From assembly GCA_017506865.1 (NCBI GenBank), contig JAFCMP010000016.1, positions 248,001 through 312,000 of the forward strand: a stretch of DNA of 64,000 nucleotides, in the 5' to 3' direction. The position numbers and the translations under genes are program-made. The first letter of the stretch is position 1. The number at the start of each line of letters is the position of its first letter. Below are positions 46,432 to 59,243 of this stretch, one piece after another. The notes under the pieces are model-generated. The model was not told the origin of the DNA and searched no databases. It saw only the letters and a program-made list of their open reading frames with translations. Origin of the DNA: Tribonema minus. Its lineage: Eukaryota; Sar; Xanthophyceae; Tribonematales; Tribonemataceae.

Positions 46432-46571
46432 CACACTTCTTCAACATCATGGCTAGAGCCCTATTAACATTCATGTAGGTCATAGCCACTGCACGAAACT
46501 GCACACTTCTTCGACATCATGGCTAGAACCCTATTAATATTCATGTAGTTTATAGCCACTGCATGAAACTG
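46432..46571. repeat. Near-perfect 70 bp tandem duplication
   Basis: CACACTTCTTCAACATCATG... repeats from 46502 with a few substitutions. Confidence 0.85.
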
Positions 46572-47119
46572 CACAAAATAAGTGAAAAGGTTGTATACAA
46601 CAATGTTGGGAAATATTGAGAGATTAAAAAAGGACAGTATCACAAACTGCCGCCACAGCCATTTAGCAGTGCATGAGGCTGGTTGTTGCCGTGTCCGTAA
46701 TGAACGAGTCCCGGCCTATACATGCATAACTGCTTGTGTGTATAGTTGGTAAACTTGGGGCTCCAAACATAAGCGGAGCGCATTGGTGCGCATGCATGCA
46801 AGGACAAAGAGCATTGCAGCAGTCCTCTGCTACCACTCCACGTCACTCACATGATGCTGACAGTCGTGAGCGCTTCATGAGCCGCAGCAGTGACAACTGT
46901 CTGACAGCGCAAGAGAGGCGTGTTACACGTTGAAGCGCCCGTTTCACACAACACAATGTCACACTGGCCCATCACACACCCGTAGTAAGTTTAGGCATAG
47001 TTCAATCTAGCACAAACGCTCGCCAGCTCGGGCCTGCACCATTCCAGGTGCAGCTGAAGTTGCAGAGCCCTACCTCTGCATCCTCACAGCCCCCCCCGCC
47101 CCCACACACGCATACAATG

Positions 47120-48110
47120 GTGCTTGAATGCTGACTTTGTTCTGGCCTGCAGCCCTGCAGGTGCAGTTGAGGTTACAGCGCCCTTTCTGTGCAATCCCCC
47201 CCCCTGCTTCGCCACCCCCTCCACCCCCAGCGTCGCCGCTCCCAATTGCCAGCGCCGCAAGGTGCTTGCACCCGCTGATAGTGCTCTGCGGAGTGGGCGC
47301 GCTGGCACACAGCGCTGCAGCACTGCATGTGGCGGTGCCGAAAACCGCCACGTTGCTCAGCGCCGCCACGGCGCAGCCTGATGCAGCCCCTGCAGCACAG
47401 TGGAGTGTCACCTGCACAGCGCACATTACGCTGCCGCCGCCTCCGGCGTGTCGTTGCTCTGCGTGCCCAACACACTGCAGTGGCGACAACAGGCATGCAG
47501 TGCTGCGGGTGTGGCACGAGGAGCGAGCAGCGCGCTGGAGGCGGCAGCAGTGGCAGCAGCGGTGGCGGCGGTGACGGCGGCAGCGCCAGCGCGGCTGCCC
47601 GTATTTGCGGCAGCATCACTGGTGCACAGCAGCGTTTGCCAGGTGTCATGTGCGTTTGTGATGTCGGTGCAGCAGGCAGGTGCGCGACACTGCTCCCCGT
47701 GCAGTGGTTGCAGCTGGCCAAGCACATGAAATGCAACCAACTGCCTTGCCCGCGAACGCGCAGATTCTGTCCGGGCTGGTGATGACTCTTTTATCCTCAA
47801 TTGCAGAACTGTGTGGACGTGACTGCCATTTGCCGCGATGAAGGGCGTATGTAAGACCCTTACTCATGATGTTAATTTGCATGGCATTGCCACCGTCTGT
47901 TGGTGAGGAGCAGCGCAATCAGCTGAACACGCGGCGCCATCAGCGCCATGTCCACCACCAGCTCGCCTGTGTCCATGGTCCTGCACAAACGCCCTGCAGT
48001 GCTGACAGAGGGCACCGCAGCAGGCAGCATCGGCGTGAGCGTGCCGCTGCAGCCCGCAGTGGAGGGCAGGCCAAAGCCGACGTTGGGCGCATGGCTGTAA
48101 CTTCCCCCCG
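47120..48110. other. Possible unidentified coding segments
   Basis: 47230-47440 on plus reads an Ala-rich peptide (CGVGALAHSAAALHVAVPKT) ending near a Pro run. 48110-47890 on minus reads SYSHAPNVGFGLPSTAGCSG and onward through LVVDMALMAPRVQLIALLL without stops. The two lie on opposite strands, and I see neither a start with context nor a clear splice plan. They may be exons of unknown genes or chance open frames in GC-rich DNA. Confidence 0.25.
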
Positions 48111-49078
48111 TTGAGGTAGATGAAAGTTGAAGTGTGAAAGTGTGACAACGCGCCTACGTGCACGTGATGCCCTCGCGCAGCAAGTCACGGCGCGTGCTTG
48201 CCTCGTGCTGCCAAAGTTTTCTGATTTTACTCTCATCACAGGCTCTGCGATGGCGATGGCACGGCAACTGTCATGCTGTCGGGCATTGCTGACGCACTGA
48301 GCATGCGCAGTTGGCATAAACCATCACCTAACTGATGCGTCGAAGCTGCCATCATACGTGAAGACATTGGAAGCACACAGCGGCATGACTAATGCGCAAA
48401 AGCTACCATCATACGTGACGACATCGGAAGCATACAGCAGCGCAATCTCTGCAGCACCAAGCAGCAAGCGAGGTGAACAGGAGGCACATGGAACACAGAC
48501 ACTCAAGCCATTTGATGGCTAATGTATGCAGAACTGTTGTCATTGGCCAATGCGCTGCCTCAAAATTCAGTGTCTGATGGCTGTACTGGGCGCGGTTCTG
48601 TAACTGTAACAAGCGAAACTCCCAGCACTAGGCTCATAATCTCACTCTATCCTGGCAGCTGTGCAAGGCAGCTGTGTAATCTGTGTACAACTCATTCAAG
48701 CACCTCTCAACCCCCTGACTGCGACCCCAGCCACACCTGCCTCCCCTCCCTCTCACTCCCCCTCATTTATCCATTGCTCTTAACCATCCGCAGCCGTATG
48801 TCACTGCTAAACTGTGTGCAAATACTTATCAACAGCATGTACAAAGACTTTGTCGGCAGCGGTCACCAAGCTGACAAGACAAGCTCTGCAACTGCATTGT
48901 GAAACTATGAAGCTATGCCCTTGCACCGCACAAAATTCAAACAGCAGCTTCACCTAGGTGCTGTAACAGTACTCAACCCTCCCCTTCAATAGCAGGTGCA
49001 ACGTGAAAAACAATACGTGCAAACCACGTGCCTGAACCCCAGCCCCTAGCGCCATTCCTCTGTTTGCATGGTCCCCGC

Positions 49079-50173
49079 TTACTGCTTGAGGTCGTCCAGG
49101 TAGCTGGCAGCCTTTCCAATGACGCCCTTGGCCTTGCTCTGCGTGTCAAGCGCAGCGCCCTCTGCTTTGTGCGTTGCCTCCTCTGCCGTCTCCGCTACGT
49201 CGCTCTTGAGGCCACCGAGATAGCCGGAGGCCTTGCCGACAACGCCCTTTGCCTTGGTTTGTGTGTTCATAGCGGCGCCTTCGACTTTGTGCGTGGCATC
49301 CTCTGCCTTGTGGGTAGCATCGCTCGCCAGGTTGTCAAGGTAGTTGCCGGCCTTGCCGTAGCCCTTGCTGGCGGAGTTGCGCGCGCTGCCGACTGCGTCC
49401 TTGGCCTGCTCGCCTGTCAAATGTGAAAGCAGTTGACATTTATGAGAACATGACAAGAGGCAGGTGCAAATGCCAATTCGATGACATGTGCTAGTTCTGT
49501 AGTCACCGGTTGTGTTGAACACGGCAGATGCCAGGAATGGTGCCACTCAGGCATGCGAGTAACATTGCAACTGCACTCAAAGCAGCAATTATAAGCTCGC
49601 TCATGTGGAATGCAGCTGGGATTATGTGTAGCTGCAGCAGGGTACTCTCTAAGAATTCAGAAGCTTCAGAACCATACAATTGTATGCACGCATTAAAATT
49701 CATGGCATGCTGTGTAGACCGCCTGGTTTACATGAGCATCACACAATCGGGGTGCTGAACTGCTAACGACTACTTGGTACTCTAGTACATTAAATTCAGC
49801 AAGAGGCAGCAGCGCGCCGAGCCAGCGCCAGCAGTAAACATGACTAGATCGGACATGCCTGCTGACAGCGCATAGCGCGACAGCGACACTCGGCCTACAT
49901 CGTTTGCAGCTGCAGCGCTACACCGCACTGCGACATCTTGGCTTGCATTGCGCGTGAAGGAGATCCAATGTTAAGATAGCACAATCCCGCGAGCTGTTGG
50001 ATGTCATCCTGTCAAAACTCACCAGCTTTCTTGACGTCACGCTCGACGCCACTGCTCATGTACTGTTGCTGCCTGTTGGCGAGCGCACCCCTGTTACCCA
50101 CGATTACGAAGCTCGACGATGATCCAACCGCCAGCGCGGCGATGATGAGGGCGAAAGACCTTGTGCAGACCAT
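49079..50173 (-). CDS. LEA-like helical protein B (short two-exon paralogue), predicted plastid-targeted
   Basis: Exons 50173-50023 and 49413-49079 (TAA), phase 1, giving 161 aa. The N-terminus is MVCTRSFALIIAALAVG followed by SSSSFVIVGNRG, so signal peptide plus Phe-headed transit-like region, ending YMSSGVERDVKKA as in genes A, C and D. The mature part is helical and Lys/Ala-rich. It contains two copies of a repeat of about 33 residues (HKVEGAAMNTQTKAKGVVGK and HKAEGAALDTQSKAKGVIGK, followed by A.YL..LK). The first intron position and phase are shared with the other paralogues, but the long exon 3 module is absent. Function as for gene A. Confidence 0.83.
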
Positions 50174-53100
50174 GGTCGTGGTTGTTGCCAGTTAAGTATG
50201 TGAGAGCGTCAGCTGTGCGTTTGCGGGTGAGAGAGTGAAAGTACTATCGAACGATGCGTACAACGATGCATGCGCTTGCGCATGCGATCGCAGGGCCAAA
50301 GATGGAACAGGCCTACGTTTGTGGGGTTCGAAAGCTGAGGAAGTTGACTCTCCTTTTGTTGAGAATCTGTAAGACAAGTAAGTCCCATTCTGGGTATTTC
50401 TGTTGAAAGTGGGGTGGCTCGGGGTCTTCAGTGGTTCACTGTTGAAGCCCCCCCCCTCCCGGGGGCGGGGCCTGGGTAAGCTGCGCTCAAAGCGTTTTGC
50501 CGCAAAGCTGATGCTGATACGTGTCTGAAAGTGCCTTCACCATGGTTGCAGCATGACATAGTATGGTGCATTCCAGGCGTTTTGAACAAACTCAGCATGA
50601 ATGCAACGTGTACAGGTCGAGACACCTGTGCCAGCCTGAGGTGAGCAGCGCCATATTAACCAATGGTTCGCAACGATGCACCAAAGGAACGAAAAGTTTC
50701 CAATGGTGGTGGCACGAGACGGTAATGCTGCGTGTCATGTGCCAAGTAATACGTGATGACATGCGACAACAGAATTGGAATTGCAGATGAAGCTTCAAGT
50801 TGAGGCACTTTGGACCATCGACAAAGAATGCGAAACAAACACAATCATAGGCAATACCACCACAAAATATTATTAACGATGCGTATTAAGTCTTGGAAGC
50901 GTGCCCTTCTGAATTTCTGCATGGGGTTATGGACCTTCAAGTTTGCTGGAGAGCGCCGCTGAGCATTAACTTGATTCATCGTATGCCACACTTTGTGGCA
51001 GACATGTAATAACTGCAGTCCATGGTCGCAGAGATCATCACAATTCGTGCATGTATGTATACACCGGCAGCAGCTCCTGCACCAGCGCACTGTGCTCTAG
51101 ATGACCATGCAGCATGTCATTAAAGGTCAAACATACTGTCATCGCCACCAAGCTAAAGCCCAGATTGTGCCGAAGACGTCGACCAGCGCTGCTGTGCCAC
51201 CAGCGCAACCACAACCACCACCACTGCTGCAACGCCAACACCTGTGCCGTGATCATCACTTTGCCCGCCGGGACTGCATCCTGCACTGCATCTGTCAAGT
51301 CGCCGCGTCGACCTGGACTGCATGTACTGCATCTGTCAAATTGCCAATTCGACTGTCAAAACCAAGGCCATGATGTAGAGTACGCATGTGCCTCCTGCCA
51401 CGATCTAGATCCCAACCGGCGGTTGGCCCCTCTGTTACCGTTTAAGTTGACCAAAATAACATGCAGATAATATCACCTGCAGTTTCTTGTGCTATAGGTG
51501 TAATACTATGCTGACGCAAGCCACTGACACAGGCCAGATTGGGCTGCTTCATCCTGCAGACTTGAGCAGTGCAAAAGCTCAGAACACACACATGAGAAAG
51601 CACACTTGTGCTCGAGAGTTGCAGCGCGCACGTCAGCGTCAACTTCTGGTGTGCCCCGCTATCACATATTCACCGCCGTCATGTGCCATACCTCGAAATG
51701 CTGTTGACGAATCATCGTTGCCAAAAAGACCAGTGTCTGCTGTGTCCCAGCCTACTCTCTGCTCCTGACAGCTGCCGAGGTGCTGTTGCTCCTGTGTAAA
51801 TTTTCATCCAATTCTGCCAGTCAGCCCGAGCAAACAGCGGCACCTCCGCAGTTCTGCGCTATGGCGCCTTGCTCCCATCCCTGGCGTTGGCTTCACGTGG
51901 GCACGCGTGGTGCAATATAGTCAGGTGCCTTGCTGCTGCTGCTTGTTAACCCAGCCGCACGCGCTGAGCCACTCTGGTGGCCTAGCGTTGGCGTGCACGA
52001 GCTCGTGCTTTCCAGCGTCGCCACTTGAGGTTTCGTCACTTTATTTGTGCCATTTTCTTGTGCTGCCTGCACTTTGCACGGCCGCTACCAGTACCACAGG
52101 TCCCTTAACTATAGAGGTCGCTGACGCACCAGCCGGCGCGCTAAAATGTGCAGTGGTTCTCGCTATCAATACCGAACGCGGCCAAATACTTCAAGCGGAC
52201 TTCAAGTCTTGAACTTAAAGTTCACGTGGAAGTTCAACAATGTGCATCCCTTGCAAATATGGCCCAGAACAGTCCCAGAACCCACGCACGCGCGGGATGT
52301 CTAAGAAAGGCTCCCGGCCAGAAGACCCCTCGCCAACAAAAGAAAAACTCTTGTTGCTATCATCAAAAGCAAATCTGTATCTCTCGTTGATGTGTCAATC
52401 ATCTCTCGTTGATCTGTCACTCGTGTGTGCACGCGCAAATATCTCCTGAAGAGCTAGTTGATCATCAGTCAGTAGCATATCATGTCAGCAGCTATGCAGC
52501 AATAAGGTTGGAGAAGGATTTGGTCACTCTCAATTTTGCTGCCTCTGGTCGTTGCTGGCTGCCGTCAAGCTTGAGGTGTAAATAAGCCCCTGACAGATGT
52601 AAGCCGTATTGCGCCTGTGCATGCCCCGCCCCCCCCCCCAGGGGCGAGAAAAACTGTAGCAGCAGTGCTCTACAAGATGCTATACGCGCCCATCATCATC
52701 ATGATCTGCCAGGCACGCACTTTGGCATCGCGCTTCCTGACAGCGCCTGACGGTGTTGTTGAGCATCGGTTGTAGCCCTATTCAGGACCTCAACCGTTCT
52801 GTCGCTGCATGCAGCGCCCTTGTGTGATGTTTAACTCTGCCTGCTGCTCGGGTTAAGTGTCAGTGATGTTGAAAAGGATGATCTTGTTGCAGGGCGATTT
52901 GCAGATGTCAAGCATTTTGATACTTTTCTAAGGCTGAAGCTTTGCAATTGTAGTTCCAGCTGTAGAGCCCTACCCATGCATTCCCACACACAAGGCCCAT
53001 CTTCCTGCCCTCCCCTCACGTTTTGCAACCTCAAGTGCCCCCCCCCCCCCCCCCCCCCCTCGCCCTGAAGCGCTGCAATTGCAGTTGCAGCTGTAGCGCC

Positions 53101-54289
53101 CTACCCATGCATCCATGCACATGCATTCATACACATGGGGCCGATCTTCCTGCCCCCTCCCCTTCTCACAACCTCAAGTGTCCCCCCCCCTCCCCCCCTC
53201 CCCCCCGCTTCGCCAACTGCACCGCACTCAACAGCCATGGCTGTGCCGCGAGGCGCCTGCAGAAGCGCTCAATGCTTTGAGCATGCTTGGCACTCTGACA
53301 CACTGCGCCCCTCCAGCGCATGCAATGCGTCTCACCAGTAGAAGTTCAGTGGCACCGCCGCTGCTGCCATCGCTGCCGCTACTGCCTTCTTGAGTTGCAA
53401 CAAGTACAATTGATCCAGCGGGCCACGCTCACAACTCCGCTTTCGCAACGAATCACCACAGTGCAGTTTTGACAGTACAGTGAAGAGTCACGTGCTGGGC
53501 ACACGGCTGCTGCCGTGCCCAGCGCGCTGCCTCTCTGAGCGCCAGGGTCGCTGGTGACAACTTTTGTTAACTTTCAGCAGCACACATAGGCGGCGGTGGC
53601 GGCGGTGGTGATGCCACAACCTGCGGCAGCAACAGGATTCATCAACGGCGACGAAGGCTTTGGCACTAGAAGCGAAGGCGGGCAACGAGACACAACGGTG
53701 TTTGCGGCGTGCTACAGCCACTTCAAGCACGCGTGAAAGTAGACCACAGCAAATCTCTTCTACGCCTTGATGCGAGCAAACACGCAGGCAAACCGGCACA
53801 CACAGAAGCACACAGAAGACAGCATGCAGGAGTATATGCGTACTGCTGCGCTGTGTGTCATTTAGTCTGGGGCTTACAGTAGCGCTCTATGCGCCAGCCA
53901 CCACTGTACTGCGACTGCTCACAACCTGTATAGCAGCATCAGACCGAATGCCAGCAATAGCTAGTTTTGTGTTCGCATCATCTGCCACAACCCCCCCCTC
54001 TTAACGGCTTGCAGCATCCGTGAAATCAAAGGGCACGTGAGCCCAGAGTGAGTGCCAAGTAGGCTCCAGAAGCAAAGCGCGACAAGGCTACAAATTACCG
54101 TCAAAATCTACATGGTCATGGGGGGGAAAAGCCCCACCATGCTACTGCAACTTCAACTTACAGTATTGTTCAAGACCTCGCCCAACTACTCCTGGCTCAC
54201 AGGCCCTTGACCCGTCTTGGAGGTGCGTGGCGGTCCACTTTATGAAGTTATTCATGGCCATTCATGATCACACGGGCTGTAACTGACGG
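50174..54289. other. Intergenic region between LEA-like genes B and C
   Basis: No gene recognised in 4.1 kb. Noted: a C-run and GGGGGCGGGG palindrome at 50449-50472, Cys/His-rich open frames at 51230-51400 and 51600-51790 with CxxC pairs that I cannot assign, a C tract at 52628-52640, poly-C at about 53037-53060, and a loose duplication with TGTAGAGCCCTACCCATGCA (52958) and TGTAGCGCCCTACCCATGCA (53090). A relative of that duplication lies at 47050-47100. 53880-54289 is the partner of 45632-46055. Confidence 0.45.
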
Positions 54290-56563
54290 TTACTCGCTGA
54301 AGACGTCCTGCACAGCGTCCTTGACACTGTTGGCAGCATCACCAACGGCATCCTTGATGTCACCCGCAGCGTGCTTCACCTGTGAAATATCAAGTGTAAG
54401 AGGAGCGGTTGTACACTGGGGTAAGGGCTATGATCAGGCTGAAGTTAATATTGACATCACAGTTTCGGTTACTGCCGATGTCACCATGTGGTGAGTGCTT
54501 CAGCTTCGACTGCACGCTGTGAGACACGTACAATGCAGGGTGAAGACTGCTGGGGACTGAGACAGTGCAGCAACGTGAAGCTGAAGTACAGGATGCATCT
54601 CAATTGCTCTGGAGCACAGGCTTGCATAATAGCACGAAGGGATGCACATGACATATGGGTGATGCTAATCTCAACATAGGAGGTACTTCCCGAATGCACA
54701 GTGTTTGCTGGTGTTTTACGAAAACACTTCACAACTTCCTGTCACTCCCATATCAACAGATGCGCAATAAGAGCACAGTGCTGCAGTACCAAAGAACAGA
54801 TACATCATAGAAGTATAATCAATAAAGCTCGAGCAAGCTGAGCCATCAGCGCTCAACACGTTCACATACTTCAACAAATAACTCCAAACCTCACCTTGCT
54901 GCCCAGCCCATCCGCCTTCTGCTGAGCCTCCCTCGCGCCCACCTTGGTGTTGCTAGCCAGCTCATTGGCCCTGTCACTGGCCTCACTCGCAATGCCATCC
55001 GACTCCCTGCGCGCCTTGTCGCCGATATCCCGCGCAGATGCCTCAGACTTCTTCTCATAGCTCTTGGCCTTGTCACCGAACTCCTCTGCCTTCTGCTGAG
55101 CACTGCCAACGGCGTTGCGTGTGCTGCTCTCGAGGTCGCTAGCGCGCACCTTCGCCTCGCTGGTGATGTTGTCGAACTGGTCTTCGGCGCGGCTGCCAAT
55201 GTCCTTGGCAGACTCCTTGGCCTTGCGTGCGTAGTCGCGAGCCTCGTCGGTGCCCTGGTTCACAGCATCCTGGAAATGGAATAACAAATAGAGGTATATT
55301 AATTTATGTACAACATGAAAGAAAGTATATCTAAGTATTGGAAGTACACGCAGTGACTTGGTACGTTTCAATGCAAGATGATGGCAACCAAAAGTTAGCC
55401 TTGCGCACTTACTGTAGTTGCGCAATTCGTGCTAGACCTCCATGATATTCCTGAAAACATTTGCTTTGAGAGTATACAAGTATGCCATGCATGCACCAGC
55501 AAAGTACCTATTGGCACTACAAGGAATGGCACCACCTTTCCGTTAAACTTAACGCACGGCATGAAACCACCAGACACGGGTCTTACACATGTGCTACTTC
55601 ACCTACATGCATACTCTCAAAGCCCTTCAAATGTGTATGAATGAAAGTCCTACAGTACATACATACCTTGATGTTCTCCTTGGCATCCTGCGCCTTGTTC
55701 GCGACATCGCTCACGGCATTGTCCAGGAAGTTGCCAGCCTTGCTCAAATTCTTGTCGGCAGAGTGGCCAGCATCGCGTGCTGCACTCTTGGCCTCCTTGC
55801 CCAGGTCGTTGGCAGTGTCAGAAGCGTCACGCGCTGCACATGACAAAAGCAACACGTGAATTGAAAAAATCAAACAATTGGAATGATATGTGAGGCGGTG
55901 AATCGTTGGTAGGAGGCATGACGCGTTGCAAGCAAAGAAATGCCGCCCACGATGCATCAGCATCAGAGTTGTGATAGTTTGCGAGACTATGCATTGGTAG
56001 CTGGCTAGCGCTCATGCACTGCTGTGAATGAACTCAGCGCAGGTATTGCTCAAGCGTGGCGTGGCATGCAGTGATGTGTGTGCGTGAGGGGGGGGGCTCC
56101 GCTGAGGTGCAGCATCGCATGCAGTTAACTGTTGGGGGCACCATCACCAATCACAATGCAAGGTTCAAGTTGGCGTGTGACACGATTAATACTTGATTGC
56201 GCCCTAAAGACGGGTTTGATAGCTTGCATTTCAGTAGCAGTATGTAGGTAAATCGCAGCGCGCAAACACAGGATAGGTCTCTCAATCACATTTCCGGACC
56301 CGTCCGCAGAGGTAAACATGATCGCAAAGAGGTAGTTGGCGTGGCGCATAGATTGCTTCGGTAAAGAGACGAGCCGGAATGCCACCGAATCATTGCGTAC
56401 CTGTCCTCTTGACGTCCCTCTCCACATCGCTGCTCATGCGCAGTGTCGACGCAGGCCTGCTGGTGGTGAGGCCTGCCCTGCTGCGCGCGATCACGAAGCC
56501 CGAGGAAGCGCTGATCAGCGCGAGGGCGGCGGCGACGGTGGCGAGAGACTTTGTGCAGACCAT
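54290..56563 (-). CDS. LEA-like helical protein C, inverted duplicate of gene A
   Basis: Exons 56563-56401, 55833-55667, 55269-54895 and 54379-54290 (TAA), the same exon sizes as gene A (163/167/375/90), giving 264 aa. Few amino-acid differences from A (for example K/D, D/N and A/S changes in exon 3). The N-terminus MVCTKSLATVAAALALIS then ASSGFVIARSRAG and LRMSS gives the same plastid-targeting prediction. Introns are alignable with A throughout except for the A-specific 600 bp insertion in intron 2. This shows that the two genes arose by inverted segmental duplication. Confidence 0.86.
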
Positions 56564-59210
56564 GTTGCTTGTGTGGGGATAAGATTTGATGTAGCAGCTT
56601 AGCTTGTGTGTGTAAATTACTGCGTGCTGTGTTCATAGCTCTCACAGTTTCGCATGTTCCGAGAACGCGCTGTTGAAGTAGAGATCCAAGTTGAACTTTT
56701 TAAACATTCCTGCGTCTTAGCGAGAATCGAACTCGTGACCTCCGCTAGGTGTGGCTGATCAAACCCGCTTAAGTAATCCCTGCCTGCGAGCGAGGGTGAC
56801 GTCCCTGGATTTGCGACTACGAGGCACTACGACACCGCGTGGCCCCCACAATATTGAATTCGGGCGCGGCGCCGATGTGTCGCGCCCGGATTGCATGCTG
56901 TGCAGTCACATCACGGTAATCGGATAGTGATTTTGCTGCTGCAATGTGCGAGCTCGCCTGTGGATGGACCTCATATGCCGGGTCTGTATTTGATCACGAT
57001 GGCGAATGTCTCTATGCGACATATTACCGAGGAAGGCGTTTTAGAAGACTGCAGAGACAGTTTTGCTTCACATAATCCCCCATTCTCACACAAAACGGCA
57101 GCATCACTGACATCTGATGAAGACTGCGCACAGCACATGCGGCAGAATGATCCGCTGAAACACTCTACCTACACACATTAATGCCAGTGCACTATGGCTT
57201 TCACAAATGGCCATCTTGATCGCAATGAACAGCAGGTGGCATCAGGACCAACATAACGTGCGGTCCATGCCAGTCTGTGTTTGATCACGATGGCGAATGT
57301 CTCTATGCGACATATTACCGAGGAAGGCGTTTTAGAAGACTGCAGAGACAGTTTTGCTTCACATAATCCCCCATTCTCACACAAAAAGGCAGCATCACTG
57401 ACATCTGATGAAGACTGCGCACAGCACATGCGGCAGAATGATCCGCTGAAACACTCTACCTACACACATTAATGCCAGTGCACTATGGCTTTCACAAATG
57501 GCCATCTTGATCGCAATGAACAGCAGGTGGCATCAGGACCAACATAACGTGCGGTCCATGCCAGTGGGGGTGCTGGCGCGCGTTGCATTTTGCGCGCATG
57601 CAGTGCACTTTGTGAAGCGGGCGTACAAATGACACAAAAGTTCTTGTGAAATCATGTAGAAAATTGACAATTCTTAGCATACGCAACAATGTTGCCTAGG
57701 CAAGTTACAGCATCAAACACAAGTGCAAAATGCTGCCCGATCGTCGGAGGTGTCCTGAAAATGCGCAAACCAAGCAAGCGTGCGTGCACCTGGGTCGTAC
57801 GGTGGCACAGGGGGGGGGCACATGCTGAATATGATCCCACAACGGTGGGGCGGCAGCAAGCTATTTCTCCCATGTGTGCGCACAGGAGGCGAATGGCATA
57901 AATATTTGTGAGAAGTCTCTCCCTAGCGTGCATGCAAAGTTTTTTTGGCTGAGTAGCTGCAGCTGTGCTAACAGTCATGGCTCAGGGCTTGTCCGTTCCA
58001 GTACAGCAGCTCACTGGCTTTGCGTTGCCATACCTGGCATCTTTTTGCAAGCAGGGATGATCTCATGCACCAACAGGCACGTACAGCACACATGACTTTG
58101 TCTGCTTGGGTATCACCAGCTGCAGCTGCACCATCAGTCATAATTCAGGCTTGATCAGTCATATGAAGCGTTTATCTGCTTGCGCATCACCAACAGCAGC
58201 TGTACTATCAGTCATAATGCAGGCTTGAAAAGTCATGAAGAGTTCACTTGCTTTGGGGTGCCATGACTGGGCCAGGCATCATTTGCAAGCAGGCTTGATG
58301 TTTTTATGGTCCCAACAGGCAAGTACAGCACACATACAAGTCACACACGTCTTGTGAGTGAGAACAAAAACATGTGTATGGCAGGGGGACGCGGATACAG
58401 TGCTCTGAAATAGCCAGACTACTCAAATACGGGCAGGGATACTTCACATTTGCACACGGTGCAATATTCATGTGCGGTGCAGATGCATTAATGCATGACA
58501 AGTACCAATTTATCACACATGGCATAGGCGCAGAGCACATGAATATCTGAGACAGCGCAACGCTTGAGAGGAAACCACCGTGACACACAAGAGCGAATTG
58601 TAGCGCTGTTCATTAGTCTGTGGCTGAAAGTGCCTCTCCAACTGTCACTCAACCACTGCACTGCATACGCTGCAACAACCAACACCTGTGCATGGAGTGT
58701 TACAGTTTCACCAGGCTTTACTTTGCGGCTTTTGTGCTGAGCGCTGCTGCTCTGTGCTCGTGCCTCAGCGCATGCAGCCATGTATGCGCTCAGTCTTCAT
58801 CAGTTGAAGTTTGAAGGCGTTTATCAGTTGAAGTTCAAGGCGTGTGCGGCTGCACAGAAAACAACAGACCGCAATTTTCGCCCAGTGGGCTCTGAATGCG
58901 CGTCAAAACAAGACTACATGTCTACAGTCGCGATGTCTACAGGGTGTACCCTCTCACACTTCAAACACCAACCACCCAGGGTATTGGGGTATCACCAATG
59001 TTCCCATCCATCCTCTACTTGCACTGCTAATCTACACAGCGGCTCTACGCACTGCGCGGTGTGCAGGATGCGGCCGCATGTCAGCTACATGAGCTGTTAC
59101 ACGCGCTGTAACTGCCGCTCAGTCCCTGAAGATGTCCTTGACGGCATGCGGTGTGCAGGATGCGGCCGCATGTCAGCTACATGAGCTGTTACACGCGCTG
59201 TAACTGCCGC
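56564..59210. other. Intergenic region between LEA-like genes C and D
   Basis: 56564-56940 mirrors the upstream region of gene A, including the T-arm-like GAATCGAACTCGTGACCTCC on plus. A 291 bp tandem duplication follows (56980-57561), then three to four loose 80 bp units (57940-58290, CAGCTGCA...AGTCATAATTCAGGCTTGA). From 58300 on there is nothing recognisable until the duplicated 3' end of gene D. Confidence 0.5.
56980..57561. repeat. 291 bp near-perfect tandem duplication
   Basis: TTTGATCACGATGGCGAATG recurs at a 291 bp period with almost no change, each unit ending in CATGCCAG or CATGCCGG. Each unit keeps an open frame of about 60 codons on plus, of unknown meaning. Confidence 0.9.
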
Positions 59211-59243
59211 TCAGTCCCTGAAGACGTCCTTGACGGCATCCTT
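59056..59243 (-). repeat. 92 bp tandem duplication covering the 3' end of LEA-like gene D
   Basis: GCGGTGTGCAGGATGCGGCC... to CAGTCCCTGAAGA.GTCCTT is present twice (starting 59056 and 59148). The copy to the right contains the true last codons and TGA of gene D; the other is a duplicate downstream of the stop. Confidence 0.88.

Larger units (their letters stand above)
45632..49078. other. Intergenic region between LEA-like genes A and B
   Basis: 45632-46055 belongs to the inverted segmental duplication (partner 53880-54289). Then come a loose repeat of GTGCGCACCA.A.AGTCCACC (46218, 46270), a 70 bp tandem duplication (46432-46571), a GC- and Ala-codon-rich stretch with possible exons (47120-48110) and a 60 bp tandem duplication (about 48330-48450). 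No gene firmly identified. Confidence 0.5.

Noticed and set aside
51100..51800. Zinc-finger-like Cys/His-rich open frames
   Set aside because: The CxxC pairs occur in different frames and do not fit a known finger; too weak to call a gene.
57178..57429. EGF-like peptide (CENGGLCE) on minus
   Set aside because: It lies in one unit of a tandem duplication with no other EGF cysteines in place and no gene context; probably chance.
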